Shown: positions 5,861-8,581 of the stretch, piece by piece | Layout: every line of letters begins with the position of its first letter | Position numbering within the stretch: position 1 is the first letter of the stretch | Source: Acidobacteriota bacterium | Lineage (GTDB): Bacteria > Acidobacteriota > Terriglobia > Terriglobales > Acidobacteriaceae | DNA length: 8,581 nt | NCBI GenBank assembly: GCA_021793595.1 | Contig: JAJYSL010000184.1 | Span: 1 to 8,581, forward strand | Reading direction: 5' to 3' | Notes under the pieces: generated by a model | What the model was told of the DNA's origin: nothing | Seen by the model: the letters and a program-made list of their open reading frames with translations, nothing else | The model's database searches: none | Position numbers and translations under genes: made by a program

Positions 5861-6182
5861 GGTGAACGAGACGTGCAGGAAGTATCGGAAGCATGCCTAT
5901 CTGGGATTACTCCTCTATGGAGGGATGACAGTGATCGCCATGTGGACGCTCCTGAAATATCCCGTGGGAAGCTGGCGCTTGCCGGTGGCTCTAACCCCTA
6001 TGCTGCCAGTTCTCTTCATCGCCCGGGCAACGGTACGCTTGTTCTCCGGCGGCGATGAGCTGCAGATCAAAATCCAGATGCAATCTCTGGCTTTTGGGTT
6101 CGTCGGAACAGTTCTGCTAGCCCTTTCCTGCAGTTTTTTGCAGATGGCCGGTGTTCCGACGGCAAACTGGGTATGGGTGTAG
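5859..6182 (+). CDS. Small multi-pass membrane protein, apparently frameshifted near its C-terminus
   Basis: This 107-aa protein, from ATG 5859 with AAGGA 8 nt upstream, has three likely membrane segments (about 12-32, 39-62 and 77-99). It precedes a 64-aa XRE regulator, an arrangement known for small DUF2178-like membrane proteins paired with compact Cro/CI-type regulators; assignment to that family is tentative. The frame ends at TAG (6180-6182) just after NWVWV. The -1 frame then reads GYLFIVGRLIAKSRYQ and stops at TGA 6239-6241, overlapping the regulator's GTG at 6238. That hydrophobic stretch with a basic end looks like the lost last segment, so a one-base deletion between about 6170 and 6190 is likely, either real or a sequencing error. 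Programmed slippage at T_TTT_TTG (6134-6140) is less likely. The intact gene would span 5859-6241. Confidence 0.75.
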   Translation: MVNETCRKYRKHAYLGLLLYGGMTVIAMWTLLKYPVGSWRLPVALTPMLPVLFIARATVRLFSGGDELQIKIQMQSLAFGFVGTVLLALSCSFLQMAGVPTANWVWV

Positions 6183-6237
6183 CCAGGGATGGGTACCTTT
6201 TTATCGTCGGCAGGCTGATCGCCAAGAGCAGGTATCA

Positions 6238-6432
6238 GTGAAAAACCGAGTGAGGGAATTGCGAGAAGGGCGAGGACTTTCTCAGACCGAATTTGGCGAC
6301 AAGATTGGCGTTTCGCGCCAGACCGTGTATGCCATAGAAATTGGCAAGTACGATCCAAGTTTGCCGCTCGCATTCCGGATCGCGCGAGAATTCAATCGGC
6401 GTATCGAGGATATTTTCGACCCGAAGGCATAG
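6238..6432 (+). CDS. Small XRE-family helix-turn-helix regulator
   Basis: This 64-aa protein is a stand-alone Cro/CI-type DNA-binding domain. The start is GTG 6238; an in-frame ATG at 6151 would add 29 residues that read out of frame through the upstream gene. Family features are KNRVRELREGRGLSQTEFG (2-20), then GVSRQTVYAIEIGKYDPS (24-41) as the recognition helix region, then LAFRIAREFNRRIEDIF (44-60). This pattern is characteristic of very small regulators found next to small membrane proteins. No other domain is present. The GTG overlaps a TGA in the shifted frame of the upstream gene, suggesting original translational coupling; only a weak AGCAGG lies upstream. It may bind the inverted repeat at 5817-5860 and control its own operon, which is inference. 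Confidence 0.93.
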   Translation: MKNRVRELREGRGLSQTEFGDKIGVSRQTVYAIEIGKYDPSLPLAFRIAREFNRRIEDIFDPKA

Positions 6433-6464
6433 AAGACGATGAAAAGCGGCGAGGCAGAGTCGAG

Positions 6465-6481
6465 AATAGACCAGGTCTATT
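6465..6481. repeat. 17-bp perfect palindrome between convergent genes
   Basis: AATAGACC (6465-6472), a central A (6473) and GGTCTATT (6474-6481) form an exact dyad with 8-bp arms. It lies in the 72-bp gap between the stop of the XRE regulator and the stop of coxC on the other strand. As an RNA hairpin it would have about six pairs with a 5-nt loop and no proper T-tract, so a terminator role is weak. The single-base centre suits a protein-binding dyad better. Confidence 0.55.
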
Positions 6482-6504
6482 TGCGGGAATCAAGAGATGC
6501 CAGG

Positions 6505-7260
6505 CTACTGGGCCAGTAACAGCAGGCCGAAGAGGAAAATCCACATCACGCCCATGACATGCCAATACCAGGCGGCCATATCGACGATGACCTGGCGAAG
6601 TTCCATGCGTTTCGCAAACCATAGTGTGGCCAGCGCGAGGAGAAGCGCGGCAACGCCGACAACAAGGTGCAGGGTGTGGGCGCCGGTGATCAGATAAAAA
6701 AAGTGACTATTGGGATTGGAGGCGAAGTAAACGCCTTCGATATATAGTTGCCGCCAGGCGAGGCATTGGCCGGCGATGAACAAGCCTCCCAGAACAAAAG
6801 TTGCCGCAAGCCAGGGAAGTACGTGTCGAGTAGTGGGCCGGCCCAGGCCGAGCCACTCTTCCATCACATCCAGTTCTCGGAAGACGCTGCGGCGGGCCAT
6901 TTCCATGGTCATGCCGCTGAGAATCAAAACGGCGGTATTAATCCAGAGAATCGGCGGGAGGGTCAGCGGTCTCCAGTCGAGAATATATTCGTTATCGATG
7001 CCGATGTGGCCTGCATTTCTTTGTGCATAGAAGGCCAGGATCAGGCTAATGAAGAAGATCAGATCGCCAGTCAGGGCAAAGCCCAGGCCCATGCGGCAGC
7101 GCGTGAGCAATTCGCGCGGGCCACGACGAGGCTGTCCCTGCCCCCAGTTCTCATCTCCACCGCCCCCGCCGGTGGGACGGCGATGGACGGGCGGCCGTCC
7201 ACCGCTGCCTGGATCTTTCCGTTCAACATCAACCGGAGCGTGAGTAATGGTTGCTGGCAT
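6505..7260 (-). CDS. coxC: Cytochrome c oxidase subunit III
   Basis: This 251-aa protein is subunit III of a heme-copper oxidase, a membrane subunit without redox centres that supports proton uptake and stability of subunit I. It has five membrane segments (about 58-80, 103-122, 146-166, 186-214 and 228-250), the short form common in bacteria. Family motifs are HFFYLITGAHTLHLVVG (186-202) and WYWHVMGVMWIFLF (231-244). The N-terminal 55 residues are an unusual charged, Gly/Pro-rich extension (GGRPPVHRRPTGGGGGD at 20-36), probably cytoplasmic and disordered. ATG 7260 is preferred, with AGGGATGA about 9 nt upstream. It follows coxA by 66 bp on the same strand, so the two are likely cotranscribed. 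Identification is firm. Confidence 0.95.
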   Translation of the reverse strand: MPATITHAPVDVERKDPGSGGRPPVHRRPTGGGGGDENWGQGQPRRGPRELLTRCRMGLGFALTGDLIFFISLILAFYAQRNAGHIGIDNEYILDWRPLTLPPILWINTAVLILSGMTMEMARRSVFRELDVMEEWLGLGRPTTRHVLPWLAATFVLGGLFIAGQCLAWRQLYIEGVYFASNPNSHFFYLITGAHTLHLVVGVAALLLALATLWFAKRMELRQVIVDMAAWYWHVMGVMWIFLFGLLLLAQ

Positions 7261-7326
7261 GGCGGATTCATCCCTGGAATATAGGCAGTCTACTCTTGAT
7301 TGGATGCAGCATCGAAGAAAAAACCT

Positions 7327-8581
7327 CTAATAACTGGACGGATCGGTTTTTATTGGGGAAGCGTCGCGCTTCCAATTGGTTTTGGCGGAGCGATGGAAAG
7401 TAAGTTCGGGGAGTGGTAACCATTCCGCGGTGGTGGCATTCCATGGGTTGGGGGAAGACGGTAGTCGGTGGATCAGGCTGTAGAGCAAGTTCCAGAGAAA
7501 GAGAAGCTGCGCTGTCACCAGAACGAACGCTGCCATGGTGATCGCTCGCTGGAGCGCTAACAGATGACCCAGGTAGGCGGCAGTCCCGGTCAGCTGCGCG
7601 TACTGGCGGGGCTCACTAGCGAGCCCGGCGAAATACATGGGAAAGAAGACGGCGTAGGCTCCGATCAGCGACAACCAGAAATGCCAGCGACCCAGGCGCT
7701 CGCTCATTCGTTTGCCGGTAAGTAGCGGGAACCAATAATAGACGGCGGCGAACAGAGAAAAGCTGACGGCCATGCCCATGACGAGATGAAAGTGGGCAAC
7801 CACAAAAAATGTGTTGTGGAGATAGCTGTCGAGAATTGGCTGCGCCAGGATGGGACCGGTCAGTCCTCCGGCAATAAAAAATGAGACAAAGCCGAGGATG
7901 AACAGCAATGGGGTGACCCGGCGCAGACCACCGGCAAAGACGATGGCAAGCCACTGGATAACTTCCACGGCGGAAGGGATGGCGATGGTAATCGTTACGA
8001 GGCCAAAGGCGCGGCCTGCGTAGGGATTCATGCCGCTGACGAACATGTGATGTCCCCAGACGGCGAAGCCGAGCACGCCGATGGCGATGGTGGAGGCAAC
8101 CAGAATTCGATACGCAGGGCGACCCATGGGACGCGCGGAAAATGTGGCCAGTAGTGTAGAGGTCAAGCCCATGGCGGGAAGGACGGAGATGTAGACCTCC
8201 GGATGACCGAAGAACCAGAAAAGATTTTGCCAGAGGAGTGGGGAACCGGCGGTATGATACAGCACCACGCCGTTGATGACAGCGACTGGGGGCAGGAAAA
8301 AGCTGGTACCGAAATGGCGATCGCTGAACAGCATGCCGCAAGCGGTCAGCAGGACGCTGAATGCCGGAATCATCATGCAGGCGCCAATGAACCAGGACCA
8401 CGCGGTCAGGGGCATCTCCATCCACTGCATGCTGTGCAGGCGGCGGGTGAGGACGGTGGCGAAGACGCTGATGGCGCTGAACAGAGACGCGAGACAGAAC
8501 AAGGCGATCGCGAGCAGCCATCCATCCATGCCATAATCTTGCCCGGGGCCAGCGAGCGGGATGGCGCTGAGTGGTGGATAA
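7327..8581 (-). CDS. coxA: Cytochrome c oxidase subunit I (5' end beyond the window)
   Basis: This is the catalytic subunit of an A-family heme-copper oxidase, reducing oxygen to water and pumping protons. The frame is open to the window edge, and the residues before Met at 8529 (PLSAIPLAGPGQDYGMDGW) match the family, so that Met is internal and the gene begins outside. Numbering from it, conserved sites are GHPEVY (108-113: CuB His109, Glu111 and cross-linked Tyr113), WGHHMF (158-163: CuB ligands His160 and His161) and VVAHFHLVMG (243-252: heme a3 His246 and heme a His248). Departures are Glu189 in IAIPSAVEVIQW, where the K-channel Lys is expected; HNT (238-240), where HDT carries the Mg-site Asp; and EPRQY (306-310), where PRRY carries two propionate-binding Arg. 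The C-terminal tail after NPWNATTAEW is also atypical. The N-terminal helices, with the heme a ligand and D-channel entry, are not visible. Confidence 0.96.
   Translation of the reverse strand, partial: YPPLSAIPLAGPGQDYGMDGWLLAIALFCLASLFSAISVFATVLTRRLHSMQWMEMPLTAWSWFIGACMMIPAFSVLLTACGMLFSDRHFGTSFFLPPVAVINGVVLYHTAGSPLLWQNLFWFFGHPEVYISVLPAMGLTSTLLATFSARPMGRPAYRILVASTIAIGVLGFAVWGHHMFVSGMNPYAGRAFGLVTITIAIPSAVEVIQWLAIVFAGGLRRVTPLLFILGFVSFFIAGGLTGPILAQPILDSYLHNTFFVVAHFHLVMGMAVSFSLFAAVYYWFPLLTGKRMSERLGRWHFWLSLIGAYAVFFPMYFAGLASEPRQYAQLTGTAAYLGHLLALQRAITMAAFVLVTAQLLFLWNLLYSLIHRLPSSPNPWNATTAEWLPLPELTFHRSAKTNWKRDASPIKTDPSSY

Noticed and set aside
6134..6140. Programmed -1 frameshift signal T_TTT_TTG in the membrane-protein gene
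   Set aside because: The frame after the T-run still looks native up to WVWV, whereas the slipped frame is polar there, so a later point deletion explains the data better; kept only as an alternative.
7616..8521. Second minus-strand 301-aa frame within coxA
   Set aside because: It is the alternate frame of coxA, rich in Arg, His and Pro, with no coherent domain.
1..8581. Mobile element, CRISPR array or defence island
   Set aside because: No transposase, integrase, direct-repeat array, tRNA or target-site duplication was seen; the window is mostly respiratory housekeeping genes.

Overview
The window looks like chromosomal DNA from a free-living respiratory bacterium, most likely an Acidobacteriota member. 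This is inferred from the style of the NuoA-F and CoxA sequences and the moderately high GC; no marker gene proves it. It holds parts of two minus-strand respiratory-chain operons with a short plus-strand accessory block between them. No tRNA, rRNA, CRISPR array, transposase or integrase was seen.

Positions 1-3779 (minus strand) are the head of a complex I (NADH:quinone oxidoreductase) operon, in transcription order nuoA, nuoC, nuoD, an unrecognised 127-aa gene, nuoE and nuoF (cut by the window's left edge). The genes overlap or nearly abut, except for a 78-bp gap between nuoA and nuoC, where nuoB would usually lie but is absent. A sigma70-like promoter lies about 55 bp upstream of nuoA. A 355-bp divergent spacer separates nuoA from the plus-strand block.

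Positions 4135-6432 (plus strand) carry an unrecognised 179-aa protein, a ThiS-like sulfur carrier with an unusual 10-residue tail after its glycines, and an exported protein with two BON-like domains, followed by a probable terminator. After a 180-bp spacer comes a two-gene cassette: a small membrane protein and a 64-aa XRE-family (Cro/CI-type helix-turn-helix) regulator. The cassette is preceded by a nested 44-bp inverted repeat that covers the ribosome binding site and reaches into the start codon. The membrane protein appears to have lost its last segment to a -1 frameshift; the lost frame ends in a TGA that overlaps the regulator's GTG start.

Positions 6505-8581 (minus strand) are the downstream part of a cytochrome c oxidase operon: coxA (subunit I, 5' end outside the window), then coxC (subunit III). 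CoxA keeps the visible heme and CuB ligands, but has Glu where the K-channel lysine normally sits, and further changes at the Mg-site aspartate and at a propionate-binding arginine. Complex I and the oxidase would be the entry and terminal enzymes of one aerobic electron transport chain. The block between them has no evident functional tie to either.
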